From positions 620,001 through 684,000 of the forward strand of contig NZ_JAMBOD010000001.1 in the NCBI RefSeq assembly GCF_023715445.1: a stretch of DNA of 64,000 nt, written 5' to 3'. The notes below the pieces were generated by a model. That model searched no databases. It had not been told where the DNA came from and saw only the letters and a program-made list of their open reading frames with translations. This document shows, piece by piece, positions 1-8,604 of the stretch. This DNA is from Fictibacillus nanhaiensis. GTDB lineage: Bacteria; Bacillota; Bacilli; Bacillales; Fictibacillaceae. A program made the translations under genes and the position numbers. How positions within the stretch are numbered: the stretch's first letter is position 1; the number at the start of each line of letters is the position of its first letter.

Positions 1-1183
1 TCGCGGCTATCGCTATATATAAAACAACTTCGTTCACAAACAAACCTGCTTCTATAGCAACTTGACCGATCACGATAGCAGATACAAGTCCCAGTCCTGT
101 TGATACCGAGGTCGGCGTATGAATTGTAGCCATACGAAGCATATCCATTCCTAATTCGATGATGATAAACTGCAGAAAGAGTGGAACAACTCCGATCTCC
201 TCAGGTCCAATAAAAGATAAATTGAATGGCAGCAATTCTTTATTAGTCGACAATAAATACCAAAGGGGCAAAAGAAAAATGGAAATCCAGACTGCCAGAA
301 ATCGGACAAATCTTAAATATGCGCCAACGATTGGTTTTTGACGGTACTCTTCTGCATGTTGAAGATGATGCCAAAAAGTAGTTGGAGTAATAAGAACAGA
401 AGGTGAACCATCCACAAACACAAGAACATGCCCTTCAAACAGATGTACAGCTGCTGTATCAGGCCGTTCTGTATATCTAACTAAAGGATAAGGATTCAAA
501 TGCCTTCCGCATATAAATTCTTCTACTGTTTTTTCACCCATCGGGAGACCGTCTGTATCAATTTTTTTTAGAGAATCTTTTATGCGTCCCACTATATGCG
601 GATCCGCTATGTCTTCAATATAAGAAATACAAATATCGGTTTTAGAACGCCTTCCGATACTCAAATACTCCATGCGCAATGACCTGTCACGAACTCTTCT
701 TCTGGTCAAAGCGGTATTAAATATAATGGTTTCAACAAAACCGTCTCTTGCTCCTCTTACTACCCGCTCTACGTCAGGTTCTTCTGGTCCCCGAACAGGA
801 TACGTTCTTGCGTCGATCTGAATAATCTCAGGAACTCCCTCAACAAGAAGAACTGTAGGTCCGCTGAGTACCCAGTCAATCCCCTGGTTTAGATCATCTG
901 ATTTCGATATTTCAACATAAGGGATATATGTTTTCATCAATCTCAACAACGGATCGGGATCTAATTGCTCTGGCTCAAGGTCTGCGAGCAGTTTCATTAG
1001 ATAGTGTAGAATTTCATCTTTTACAAATCCATCGACCATGAATAACGCCATTCTTCTGCCTGCGTATTCTAGATCAAGATGGATGCAGTCAAAACTGATA
1101 TCAACACCTAATTGTTTCTTCATATATTGCACATTTTCGTCAAAATTGGTTGAAAGAGGTTGTTTTTTAGGCAGATATGACAT
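1..1183 (-). CDS. spoVAF: GerA-family spore germination protein, SpoVAF-like (3' end outside window)
   Basis: The open frame starts with ATG at 1183 behind a strong site (AGAGGAG, about 9 bases upstream) and runs off the left edge, so about 394 residues are visible and the C-terminus is missing. The N-terminal 270 or so residues form the soluble GerAA-type domain; hydrophobic membrane segments begin near residue 295. GerA-family proteins sit in the spore inner membrane; SpoVAF works with the SpoVA channel that moves dipicolinic acid. The start (MSYLPKKQPLS) and the stretch ARTYPVRGPEEPD point to SpoVAF rather than a GerAA receptor subunit; that assignment is from memory of the family. It is not preceded by spoVAE here: the upstream neighbour is an M42 peptidase with its own terminator, so the gene looks monocistronic or leads a separate unit. 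Confidence 0.8.
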   Translation of the reverse strand, partial: MSYLPKKQPLSTNFDENVQYMKKQLGVDISFDCIHLDLEYAGRRMALFMVDGFVKDEILHYLMKLLADLEPEQLDPDPLLRLMKTYIPYVEISKSDDLNQGIDWVLSGPTVLLVEGVPEIIQIDARTYPVRGPEEPDVERVVRGARDGFVETIIFNTALTRRRVRDRSLRMEYLSIGRRSKTDICISYIEDIADPHIVGRIKDSLKKIDTDGLPMGEKTVEEFICGRHLNPYPLVRYTERPDTAAVHLFEGHVLVFVDGSPSVLITPTTFWHHLQHAEEYRQKPIVGAYLRFVRFLAVWISIFLLPLWYLLSTNKELLPFNLSFIGPEEIGVVPLFLQFIIIELGMDMLRMATIHTPTSVSTGLGLVSAIVIGQVAIEAGLFVNEVVLYIAIAA

Positions 1184-1240
1184 TTTTCACCACTCCTCTG
1201 CCTATCATCCTTCACTTTCTTCCTTCTTTTCATACCTGTA

Positions 1241-1273
1241 TAATAAGAAAATCCCAGCCGAATGGCCGGGATT
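1241..1273 (-). terminator. Rho-independent terminator after the M42 peptidase
   Basis: Ten-pair stem (one A-C mismatch) with a GAAT-type four-base loop, followed on the minus strand by TTTTCTTATT. It lies directly behind the peptidase stop codon and separates it from the spoVAF-like gene. Confidence 0.75.
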
Positions 1274-1280
1274 AATTTTA

Positions 1281-2324
1281 TTATACGAGCTGTGACTGCA
1301 AATAAGCTTTAATGAGTTTTGCTGTATGTTCCAGTGATTTAATATGTGTACGTTCAAAAGCGTGTGAAGCGTCAATTCCAGGACCAATCAATCCATGAAC
1401 AACGTCTACTCCTGCTCTTATAGCAGCGGTTGCATCCGAGCCGTAATAAGGGTATATGTCAACCTTATATTCAACGTTATTCTTTTCAGCCAATTCAACC
1501 AGATGCTTGCGCAATCCAAAATGATACGGGCCGCCAGAATCTTTTGCGCAAATGCTCACTGTATATTCATCAGTGGATTGACCATCTCCGATCGCACCCA
1601 TGTCCACTGCCAAATATTCAGCAGTCTCCTCTGGAATGTTTGAGTTTCCACCATAACCGATCTCTTCATTATTACTAATTAAGAAGTGTGTCGTAAAAGG
1701 TAAATGTAAAGACGACTTTTTAATTTCTTTCACAAGATGCATCAGTATAGCGACACTGGCCTTATCGTCTAAATGGCGTGATTTCACGAAGCCGCTCTCT
1801 GTTTCTTCAAATCTAGGTGCAAAAGAAACAAAGTCTCCTACAGAAATTCCTGCCTCTTCTGCATCCTTTTTAGAATGTAACTCTTGATCAACTCTAACCT
1901 CAATGTTTTTTTCATCACGTTTTAGATCATTCATTCCTTTGTATACATGTGCAGCTGTTTGATGCATCAACACTGTACCTGAATATTTTTTCCCTTTTGA
2001 AGTATGTATCGTACAATATTCACCTTCAACTGTGTTCCAATAATAACCGCCTATTTTATCCAGTTTTAAACGGCCGTCACTTTTAATTTCTTTGACCATA
2101 GCACCGAGTGTATCAACATGAGCTGTCAATAATCGGTGTCTGGAATCATCTTCACCTTGAATCGTAGCTAGAATCGCACCTTTTTTCGTAAGTTTGTAAG
2201 GTACATCTTGCTCTTCAAAGAACACCTTCATATATTGGATGGCAGCTTCTGTGTTTCCTGAAGGACTTGGAATATGAACCAGTTCTTTAATAAATCCAAC
2301 AATTTCATTTGTTTGAATTTCCAT
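1281..2324 (-). CDS. M42 family metallo-aminopeptidase
   Basis: 347 residues, the usual length for M42 peptidases (tetrahedral aminopeptidase, YsdC/YtoP/YhfE type). These are cytoplasmic di-metal enzymes that trim N-terminal residues from peptides. Metal and catalytic residues of the family are in place: H69 and D71 in TAHVDTLG, D186 in RHLDDKAS, the catalytic Glu pair E220-E221 in NNEEIGYGG, D241 in AVDMGA and H321 near the C-terminus. Which of the several Bacillus paralogues it matches, and the preferred substrate, cannot be decided from sequence alone. It is divergent from the next gene at 2429 and has its own terminator. Confidence 0.9.
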   Translation of the reverse strand: MEIQTNEIVGFIKELVHIPSPSGNTEAAIQYMKVFFEEQDVPYKLTKKGAILATIQGEDDSRHRLLTAHVDTLGAMVKEIKSDGRLKLDKIGGYYWNTVEGEYCTIHTSKGKKYSGTVLMHQTAAHVYKGMNDLKRDEKNIEVRVDQELHSKKDAEEAGISVGDFVSFAPRFEETESGFVKSRHLDDKASVAILMHLVKEIKKSSLHLPFTTHFLISNNEEIGYGGNSNIPEETAEYLAVDMGAIGDGQSTDEYTVSICAKDSGGPYHFGLRKHLVELAEKNNVEYKVDIYPYYGSDATAAIRAGVDVVHGLIGPGIDASHAFERTHIKSLEHTAKLIKAYLQSQLV

Positions 2325-2428
2325 TTTTTTCTCCTCTCAACACTTCGATTTTCATATTTCCATCTTCTATTTTTGCTGACAGCGCATACAATTTAGGAAC
2401 CAGTTTGTCCTAGAGGAGGCACAGTGAA

Positions 2429-3292
2429 ATGAAGTGGAAAATTTCAATCTATATATTGATAATTATACTTGTAATAGGTATCATCTACCAGCCGTTTATT
2501 AAAAAAGAAGCCCGGGAAAGTATAACGTTTTTCCCGATAGACAATTCTTTTTCATTTACAGAAGCAAATACATCCCTCACTTTTAACAAGGGAACACCTT
2601 CAAGCTACGAATTGGAGTGGGAAGTTGAATCCGAGTCTTCTGAAAGTGTTTATTTAAGACAAGACATCGCTATGATTTATGAAAACGGTAAACTTACAAA
2701 TAAAATGACGGAATGGAAGACTTCTGCAAAAGAGATTGATTTGGAGAAAAATATAAAAGGAAATAAGCCGGCTCTATGGGAGACTATTACTTATCATCAA
2801 GGCGAAATTCATATAAATGAAGAAAAGTACCGGTCCGTACAAAAGATGAGTAACGACTTACTCTATACTTTAAAAATAAATAGTTATTTTTCAGGTATTA
2901 AAACTCCTAAGAGTGCGGCAGAGCGGCGCCTGAAAAACGCACTGGACCAGGAAACAAACCAATACCTTCAAAACGCATTAAATCAGCTTACAAATTATTA
3001 TCAGATAAACCGGGATAACTTCCACATTATTTCGCTTCAATCACTGACTGGCTACAATGAAAAAGCCTTGCCTGGATTTGATCAACAAAAAAGTCAGGAA
3101 ATTATCGGAAAGCTTTGGGAAGGACTTTATAAAAATTATTTTATAAACATTACAACGAAATCTGGGCAAAAAGTAAGCCCAATAGGAAGCTCCATGCCAT
3201 TCATTTTATTAAGCAAAGATAAAACACACTTATTTGTTCTCTTTCAAACATCTACAGGAGAAAACATACAGCTTATTCAATACATTTCATAA
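2429..3292 (+). CDS. Hypothetical membrane-anchored protein
   Basis: 287 residues with one strongly hydrophobic N-terminal segment (about residues 4-22) followed by basic residues and a hydrophilic remainder, so probably a single-pass protein with an extracytoplasmic body. The ATG has an excellent site (GAGGAGG about 9 bases upstream). No catalytic motif was recognised. The central part is rich in Glu, Ser and Asn, and the C-terminal part (GKLWEGLYKNYF, then two beta-rich stretches) looks globular. The 3' end overlaps the convergent HAD gene by 20 bases, so neither gene has a terminator of its own here. Function unknown. Confidence 0.75.
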   Translation: MKWKISIYILIIILVIGIIYQPFIKKEARESITFFPIDNSFSFTEANTSLTFNKGTPSSYELEWEVESESSESVYLRQDIAMIYENGKLTNKMTEWKTSAKEIDLEKNIKGNKPALWETITYHQGEIHINEEKYRSVQKMSNDLLYTLKINSYFSGIKTPKSAAERRLKNALDQETNQYLQNALNQLTNYYQINRDNFHIISLQSLTGYNEKALPGFDQQKSQEIIGKLWEGLYKNYFINITTKSGQKVSPIGSSMPFILLSKDKTHLFVLFQTSTGENIQLIQYIS

Positions 3293-4001
3293 GTACATTC
3301 CTTAACTCCTCACTTGAAGAGCAGCTATATATGTTTCCACCTATACTAGGCGGCATATGTTTGGTAGGATTCCACCAAATCCCTGTCCATCCTGCCATTA
3401 CTGCCGGCTTTATATCAAAGCTTAATGAATCGCCAATATAGTAAAATGCACTACTGCTGCACCGTCTTTGAACGTATTTAAATATATCAGTATTTGGTTT
3501 TGCTAAGGAAATTTCTGATGAAATATAAATTCTTTCATGCGGGAAGGGTATTCCCAGCATTTTAAGCTTCTTTCTTTGCAGCGTAGATCCTCCATTGGAG
3601 ATAATTCCAACATCATGACCATTTTTGTATAATGATTCAACTATACCTTTTATCCAGGGAAATGGTTTTACAAAGGATGGAATTTTTTCTTCACATTGTT
3701 TTTGGTAATTACTCACTAGAACGTTATCAAACGATTGTATTTTCATTAATATTAATGAAGAAAAAAGTCGTTTTGTTTGATATTCCTGACGTGTTAATAA
3801 ACCATTTTCATATTCCGTCCAATACAAATCACAATATTTTTTATATCCCTTATACCATAATTCAGGGTTAACAGGCTGTATTAAAAGAGGAGAAATTACA
3901 GCTTTAAAAGCAAATAAAGAAGCCTGCTTAAAGGAGGCTTCATAATCGAACAACGTATTGTCTAGATCAAAATAGAAAGCTTTTCTTTGTAGAACGCTCA
4001 T
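3273..4001 (-). CDS. HAD-superfamily hydrolase
   Basis: 242 residues with the four haloacid-dehalogenase motifs: DLDNT near residue 12 (nucleophile Asp), a motif II Ser-Asn in IISNGG, a motif III Lys in SLAKPN, and GDSLSFDI as motif IV. The large helical cap between motifs I and II is of the YjjG/YfnB type, often active on nucleotide or sugar phosphates; the substrate is not predictable. It starts one base after the stop of a 58-residue gene and has only a weak ribosome site, so it is probably translationally coupled. Its 3' end overlaps the convergent gene at 2429-3292. Confidence 0.88.
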   Translation of the reverse strand: MSVLQRKAFYFDLDNTLFDYEASFKQASLFAFKAVISPLLIQPVNPELWYKGYKKYCDLYWTEYENGLLTRQEYQTKRLFSSLILMKIQSFDNVLVSNYQKQCEEKIPSFVKPFPWIKGIVESLYKNGHDVGIISNGGSTLQRKKLKMLGIPFPHERIYISSEISLAKPNTDIFKYVQRRCSSSAFYYIGDSLSFDIKPAVMAGWTGIWWNPTKHMPPSIGGNIYSCSSSEELRNVLMKCIE

Positions 4002-4002
4002 G

Positions 4003-4179
4003 TCAGATTAGTTCATCCATCATTTTAGAACGCATTCCCGGGAATGACATCGCGCTTCCCACTACAAAACGTCTGATAAACGATTGGCCTAACGCCATGT
4101 TTAATAAACGATAACGCATTCGATAGCCCAGTATGACAGCAAGGAATATCAGAAATCCTTTAATCATAAATCCTTTCAT
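4003..4179 (-). CDS. Small membrane protein, 58 residues
   Basis: Short reading frame starting with ATG behind a near-perfect Shine-Dalgarno (AAGGAGG, 8 bases upstream). It encodes a hydrophobic N-terminal helix (FMIKGFLIFLAVILGY) and then a basic, amphipathic tail ending in MMDELI. It ends one base before the HAD hydrolase ATG, so the two form a pair. Function unknown; the site quality and spacing make it a real gene rather than a chance frame. Confidence 0.75.
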   Translation of the reverse strand: MKGFMIKGFLIFLAVILGYRMRYRLLNMALGQSFIRRFVVGSAMSFPGMRSKMMDELI

Positions 4180-4255
4180 ATTTAAAACCTCCTTGCTTAT
4201 ACTTTCTGTGTTTAGAGGCTATTTTATTCGTAAACAAGTCGGGCAAAAAAATTCA

Positions 4256-4876
4256 TTATACATGTCTTGGGCAATCTGCCTCCTTAATACCGATCAGCTC
4301 ATTAGGTGTATTCACATTTTTAAAATAGGGTTCTTCATCTCTGCAAACTTTCATGTATTTTGTTTTTTTTCTTTCTACGAGCTTAAGCACCTTGTAAACA
4401 TCACTACGCAAACAAGAAATGATATCAGCCATACATGTTATTTTATAGACTCCATTTAACGGATATATCTTGCCGTTTAAAACTGGAATAACACAATCAA
4501 AGTTGTTTTTTTGAGCAGCCTCTAGCCATTTGACATACATGTTGCTATTCATTAAAGGCATATCACACGGCGAAACTAAATAGTATTCTGATTTATTGTT
4601 TATCATCCCTGTATAAATTCCCGCTAATGGCCCTTTACCTTTATATCGATCTGCATCCGTTAGTATACGTACTTGATGGGAGCTAAATTTCGTTAAAGGT
4701 TTTTTTAACTCTTCTCGAGTGACAATTAAAATTTCATCTGTAAAGGATGCTAATGTTTCAATTGAGTGTTCAATAAATGTTTTGCCTTCAAATTCCGCAA
4801 GTGCTTTAGGACTTCCAAAACGTCTGGATTCTCCACCCGCCAAAATTATCCCTGAACAATTCAGTTTATTACCCAT
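4256..4876 (-). CDS. mobA: Molybdenum cofactor guanylyltransferase MobA-like
   Basis: 206 residues of the MobA nucleotidyltransferase fold. The GTP-binding signature LAGGESRRFGSPKA lies near residues 12-25 and the metal-binding Asp is in SPCDMPL (about residue 102). MobA attaches GMP to molybdopterin to give the dinucleotide cofactor. The ATG at 4876 has GGAGG nine bases upstream and overlaps the end of the DUF92 gene by 16 bases. No moa, moe or molybdoenzyme genes lie nearby, so it is an orphan here. A related sugar-nucleotidyltransferase role cannot be excluded. Confidence 0.82.
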   Translation of the reverse strand: MGNKLNCSGIILAGGESRRFGSPKALAEFEGKTFIEHSIETLASFTDEILIVTREELKKPLTKFSSHQVRILTDADRYKGKGPLAGIYTGMINNKSEYYLVSPCDMPLMNSNMYVKWLEAAQKNNFDCVIPVLNGKIYPLNGVYKITCMADIISCLRSDVYKVLKLVERKKTKYMKVCRDEEPYFKNVNTPNELIGIKEADCPRHV

Positions 4877-5667
4877 ATGTATAATCCTCCTGCAATTAAC
4901 GCACCAACGGCTGTTGAACTAAAATTTACAACATTATTAGTCACCCAAAACAAACCGAATATCTTTTCGGTTTTGTTTTTACAATGCCATTTGCTCTCAG
5001 TCTCTGTTTTACAAATATGACAATAATACTTCTGCTCAAACCATGCCCCAAAAAGTGTATCTGCAAAGTTACCCATAAAACCAGAAAAGATAATAATAAT
5101 GGTTACAGGAATGGATGCAGCAGGGTAAAGAAAATAATAACTTGCGCCTATTAATCCTGCTCCTAATATGGCAGCTGATGTTCCAAAGAATGAAACAGCA
5201 CCCGAAAGACCTGGCTCAACTTTTTTCCATTCTTTTAAATGAAATGGTTTTGATCTTGAAAGAATCCCCAACTCAGATGCCCACGTATCGGCTGTAGCGG
5301 CTGCGAATGCTGCGCAAAACATGATTAGCCAGATCGAATCTGCAGACCAAATATCACCTATTGCAGCAAGGAGCGCAACGCCTCCGTTTGCAAAAACTTG
5401 ACCTGCAGTACGGCCGTTCTTTTCTTCGGAAGAAGCATTACGGTCTTGTTTCCTTTCTTTCTTCCATTTCGTCAGAAGAGAGGAAGTCAGAAAGAAAAAA
5501 CCTAATACAATCAACCCTTGCCATTGAAATGAGTAACAGATAACTGCGCCTGTAAAAAAAGCTGCTATACTCCCATTTATGGAAAGGAACCTGTAAATAA
5601 CGGAAAGTATACAGATTAAGGCAATTCCCGTAATGATTACCGCTCCCATTTTAAATGAAATTTCCAT
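4861..5667 (-). CDS. DUF92 family integral membrane protein
   Basis: 268 residues with about six to seven hydrophobic segments and polar motifs typical of DUF92 (DTWASELG near residue 128, GLSGAVS near 154, and GFMGNFADTLFGAWFEQK near 196). The family is related to plant phytyl-phosphate kinase (VTE6) and polyprenol or CDP-lipid enzymes; the bacterial role is not known to me. A cluster of Cys and His near residue 215 (YYCHICKTETESKWHC) may bind metal. It overlaps yqgN upstream by 17 bases and mobA downstream by 16, so the three are one transcription unit. Confidence 0.85.
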   Translation of the reverse strand: MEISFKMGAVIITGIALICILSVIYRFLSINGSIAAFFTGAVICYSFQWQGLIVLGFFFLTSSLLTKWKKERKQDRNASSEEKNGRTAGQVFANGGVALLAAIGDIWSADSIWLIMFCAAFAAATADTWASELGILSRSKPFHLKEWKKVEPGLSGAVSFFGTSAAILGAGLIGASYYFLYPAASIPVTIIIIFSGFMGNFADTLFGAWFEQKYYCHICKTETESKWHCKNKTEKIFGLFWVTNNVVNFSSTAVGALIAGGLYIWVIN

Positions 5668-6208
5668 TTTCAGTCATAATTTTATCTACTGGAATATCAA
5701 AATCTTCATGCGGCAATTCCTCTGCAGTTTGAAACTCAAACGCAATAGATACGGTTGAACCTTGATAACCCTGTAAAAAGCGGTCATAATAGCCGCCTCC
5801 GTATCCAATTCTGTATCCCTTCTTATCAAAAATCAAACCTGGTACTATAAGTAGGTCAATTTGGTCTTTTGATATTAATTTCGTTTTTTCAAGAATGGGT
5901 TCGTAAAGATCCATATATACATTCTCAAGATCATCATGGGATTTCATTTCTCTGAACTCCATTTTTTTATCAGCAGAATAGCACTTTGGAACCGAGACCG
6001 TTTTCCCTTCATCCCATGCCTTTTTAATAATAAGTGAAGTGTCTAGTTCAAAATTTCTTGAAACTGTAATTCCAATACATCTTGATTTTTGCCACTGTTC
6101 TGTTTTGAATAAAAGTGCTGCTATTTTTTCGCTCTTCATTCTTCGGTTGTTTTCATCCATTGAAATTAATAATTGTTTTATCCTCTTTCGCCATTCAGTT
6201 TTAGTCAT
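5651..6208 (-). CDS. yqgN: 5-formyltetrahydrofolate cyclo-ligase
   Basis: 185 residues from the ATG at 6208. That start is chosen over a GTG nine bases earlier because GAGGTG then sits six bases upstream. The enzyme converts 5-formyl-THF to 5,10-methenyl-THF with ATP, rescuing a dead-end folate. The family signature GYGGGYYDRFL is present near residue 133, and basic ATP-phosphate-binding residues occur in the first helix (KTEWRKRIK). As in B. subtilis it lies beside rpmG. It heads the overlapping unit yqgN-DUF92-mobA. Confidence 0.92.
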   Translation of the reverse strand: MTKTEWRKRIKQLLISMDENNRRMKSEKIAALLFKTEQWQKSRCIGITVSRNFELDTSLIIKKAWDEGKTVSVPKCYSADKKMEFREMKSHDDLENVYMDLYEPILEKTKLISKDQIDLLIVPGLIFDKKGYRIGYGGGYYDRFLQGYQGSTVSIAFEFQTAEELPHEDFDIPVDKIMTENGNFI

Positions 6209-6317
6209 TTCAAACACCTCGTGATATTGAAGTTTATACGTTCATCATAGCATGTGAGTTATTTGGCACAAAAAAATAAGCAGATCATTGATCAGGTTAA
6301 AAAAATATGTATATATG

Positions 6318-6359
6318 AAAAAACGCCTGATTCCTCATATTTATGGGAGTCAGGCGTTC
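6318..6359 (-). terminator. Terminator of rpmG
   Basis: Long stem (AACGCCTGACTCC pairing with GGAATCAGGCGTT, about 12 pairs) and an A/T-rich loop, followed by TTTT on the minus strand. It sits 10 bases past the rpmG stop. Confidence 0.85.
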
Positions 6360-6369
6360 TTATGTGAAA

Positions 6370-6519
6370 TTACTTCGTTTCACGGTGAACTGTGTATTTC
6401 TTTAAACGCGGGCTGTATTTTTTAAGCTCTAAACGGTCTGGATTTGTACGCTTGTTTTTAGTAGTGATGTAGTTACGATCACCAGTTTCAGTACAAGCTA
6501 AAGTAATGTTTACACGCAT
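6370..6519 (-). CDS. rpmG: 50S ribosomal protein L33
   Basis: 49 residues, full length for L33, with GGAGGG ten bases upstream of ATG. The sequence ([16 protein letters not shown]..., ending VHRETK) is the Bacillus L33 type. Only one Cys is present: the other three zinc-ribbon ligands are Thr or Ser (CTET, YSPR), so this is the zinc-independent C-minus form. In Bacillus, C-minus L33 copies can replace zinc-binding ones under zinc starvation, but I see no Zur-box match upstream. It has its own promoter and terminator. Confidence 0.97.
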   Translation of the reverse strand: MRVNITLACTETGDRNYITTKNKRTNPDRLELKKYSPRLKKYTVHRETK

Positions 6520-6582
6520 TGTTGTTTCCCTCCACATCTTTACCAAAGTACATATTAATGGTTACTAACAGTCATTATTCTC

Positions 6583-6611
6583 TATTAAACCATACTTTAA
6601 CATGATAACAA
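6583..6611 (-). promoter_or_regulatory. Candidate sigma-A promoter of rpmG
   Basis: On the minus strand TTGTTA and TTAATA are separated by exactly 17 bases, about 65 bases upstream of the rpmG start. Inferred from consensus only. Confidence 0.5.
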
Positions 6612-6619
6612 ATTCTTAA

Positions 6620-8602
6620 CTAACGAGCAAGAGAGTTTTGCGAAAGTTTCTGATACACAGCCGTATACTCTTTTAAAACATCGAGATAAGTAGCATGGGA
6701 CCAAGTTAAAGGAGCAACGGATAATGCTTCACCCGTATAAGGATGGAGCTGTTCCGGCAAAACACCCGTTGAAAAACTGTGCTGCTGAACCCACCGTAAA
6801 ATTTCATGAGGTCGTTCTAAGTCAATCATTGATTTGGCACTTTGAATATACCATTTTGCAACCCAAAGCGTGCAGATCAGCCAAGGATTTCCCGGAACGC
6901 TTGCAACTTCGTGTGTTTGCTGAAAATAATAGTCATTCGTATACCTTGCTATTCCTCCAACATTCGTTTTGATGCATAATTCCTCTTCCATATGCTGCAT
7001 CGTGCGTATTACCCTTTCATCATCTGCTGCAAATACACCGAACGCAAAAAGAGCAAACATGCTGGATTCCATCGTAAAATCTTTTTTATAGGCGTTATCG
7101 TCTAATAAGTAGATCCCCCTGATAAACCTGCCTGCACCTTCGTCATAAAGATGTTTTTCCATCCCTGCTTTTATACGTTCAGCGCCGTTTCTATAACGTT
7201 CCGCCCGATCATCTTCTCCAAAAAGCGTGGCGAATGAATAAGCGGCCATTAAACCGCCATATACACTGCTAGCGGTAAACGTAAATATGCCCCTTCGCTC
7301 CTCCCAGAGATCATAAGATGGCAGCGGAAGGTCGAGTTCTTCATGCATGTATTGAAGCAAAAATCTGGCACTCGGCCGCACAAGGGAACGGTAAAGCGAC
7401 TGTGCAAATTCAATATCGCCTGTTTCTTTATAATGCTCCCAGAATGCCCATAATACAAGTGCCGTTTCATCTTCCTGTATAGGCAGCTGGCTCGTTCCAT
7501 CTTTATCAATCATCGGATGCCAGGAAGATCCAATCGAACCGTCAGGGTTATATTTGTGGTGGAGATAACCTTCTTTCGTTAAAACATCTGCGCAGCGACG
7601 GTAAAAATTTTTCACCATTCCATGAAAACCGGCTTTTGCAACGGCTGCAGCAATTAATGCACCGTCTCTCGGCCACATATAGCTGTAATGATCCCGATTA
7701 TAATGTTGGATATCTGAGTCATTTGCAGCAATAATATAGCCGTTCTCATTCGTCTGTGTCCTTACAATTAGAAGGCTCCGGTTGTAAAGATCAAGCAGCT
7801 CATCAGATAAGTTGCAAGGATTAATCTTCGTTTTATTAACCCATCTTCTCCAATAAACATCTATTTTATCAAGAGTTAACGATGGACCAATTTCCATCAG
7901 ATAATCAAACAAAGAATATACTTCTTCCCTGCTTTTCCCCACTGTCAATGAATAATAGACACTTCTTGTTTCATGCGGAGGAACAACTCCCGTGACCGAA
8001 AAGGTACTGTCAACAGATCCTTGTGCGATTGGATTCACATGAAGATGACCGTCTTCAGCATCTTTCCATGTCCCTTCAGCACTTAAGAAGCGCTTAATCC
8101 CCGTCGTGTATTCATCAATCCCTTTCCCATCAAAAGAAGCATGAAATAAAAAATACCGATTCTTTTTATAATGGATAATGACAGATTTATGTGGATCATA
8201 ATAAGCCGTATCACCAACTTCAGTTTCATAAATAGAAAGATCCTGATGAAAGAACAGCTTTATACTTTTTTCCTCGTCCGTTTCATTTATGATGCTTATA
8301 CGTCGCATAAACATATTCTCGCGCTGGTGCACGGCGTCTTCTATCTTAAGGCAAACGCCTTCATTTTTATTTCTGGCAAAAGATTGAGTGACTAACGAAT
8401 CAGTGTGATAACCAGGTTCTATCACCCATTCTTTTGAAGAAAGCCAAGAAAAGGAGCCATTTATACTGGCTCCTAATCGGTTTACATGCCCTTGAACATG
8501 ATTTTGCTGACCAACATAGGGAAAGTAGATGTCTCTGATCTGCAAAAACTGGTCTAAGTTGATTAGTAAATTTCCATTACCTAAAACTAAGTGTCTTGGC
8601 AT
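6620..8602 (-). CDS. Glycoside hydrolase family 15 glucoamylase/glucodextranase-like
   Basis: 660 residues. An N-terminal beta-sandwich (about residues 1-250) precedes an (alpha/alpha)6 barrel, the standard bacterial GH15 layout. The substrate-binding stretch YMWPRDGA is at about 308-315. The general acid is probably E434 in DLWEERRG, and the general base E617 in PEQLHPYTG, followed by the conserved PLTWSHA. GH15 enzymes release glucose from the non-reducing ends of alpha-1,4 (and alpha-1,6) glucans or maltodextrins. No signal peptide is visible, so it acts in the cytoplasm, fitting turnover of the glucan made by its operon partners. It starts two bases after the stop of the upstream nucleotidyltransferase gene. 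No clear terminator was seen after it before rpmG. Confidence 0.92.
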   Translation of the reverse strand: MPRHLVLGNGNLLINLDQFLQIRDIYFPYVGQQNHVQGHVNRLGASINGSFSWLSSKEWVIEPGYHTDSLVTQSFARNKNEGVCLKIEDAVHQRENMFMRRISIINETDEEKSIKLFFHQDLSIYETEVGDTAYYDPHKSVIIHYKKNRYFLFHASFDGKGIDEYTTGIKRFLSAEGTWKDAEDGHLHVNPIAQGSVDSTFSVTGVVPPHETRSVYYSLTVGKSREEVYSLFDYLMEIGPSLTLDKIDVYWRRWVNKTKINPCNLSDELLDLYNRSLLIVRTQTNENGYIIAANDSDIQHYNRDHYSYMWPRDGALIAAAVAKAGFHGMVKNFYRRCADVLTKEGYLHHKYNPDGSIGSSWHPMIDKDGTSQLPIQEDETALVLWAFWEHYKETGDIEFAQSLYRSLVRPSARFLLQYMHEELDLPLPSYDLWEERRGIFTFTASSVYGGLMAAYSFATLFGEDDRAERYRNGAERIKAGMEKHLYDEGAGRFIRGIYLLDDNAYKKDFTMESSMFALFAFGVFAADDERVIRTMQHMEEELCIKTNVGGIARYTNDYYFQQTHEVASVPGNPWLICTLWVAKWYIQSAKSMIDLERPHEILRWVQQHSFSTGVLPEQLHPYTGEALSVAPLTWSHATYLDVLKEYTAVYQKLSQNSLAR

Positions 8603-8604
8603 AT

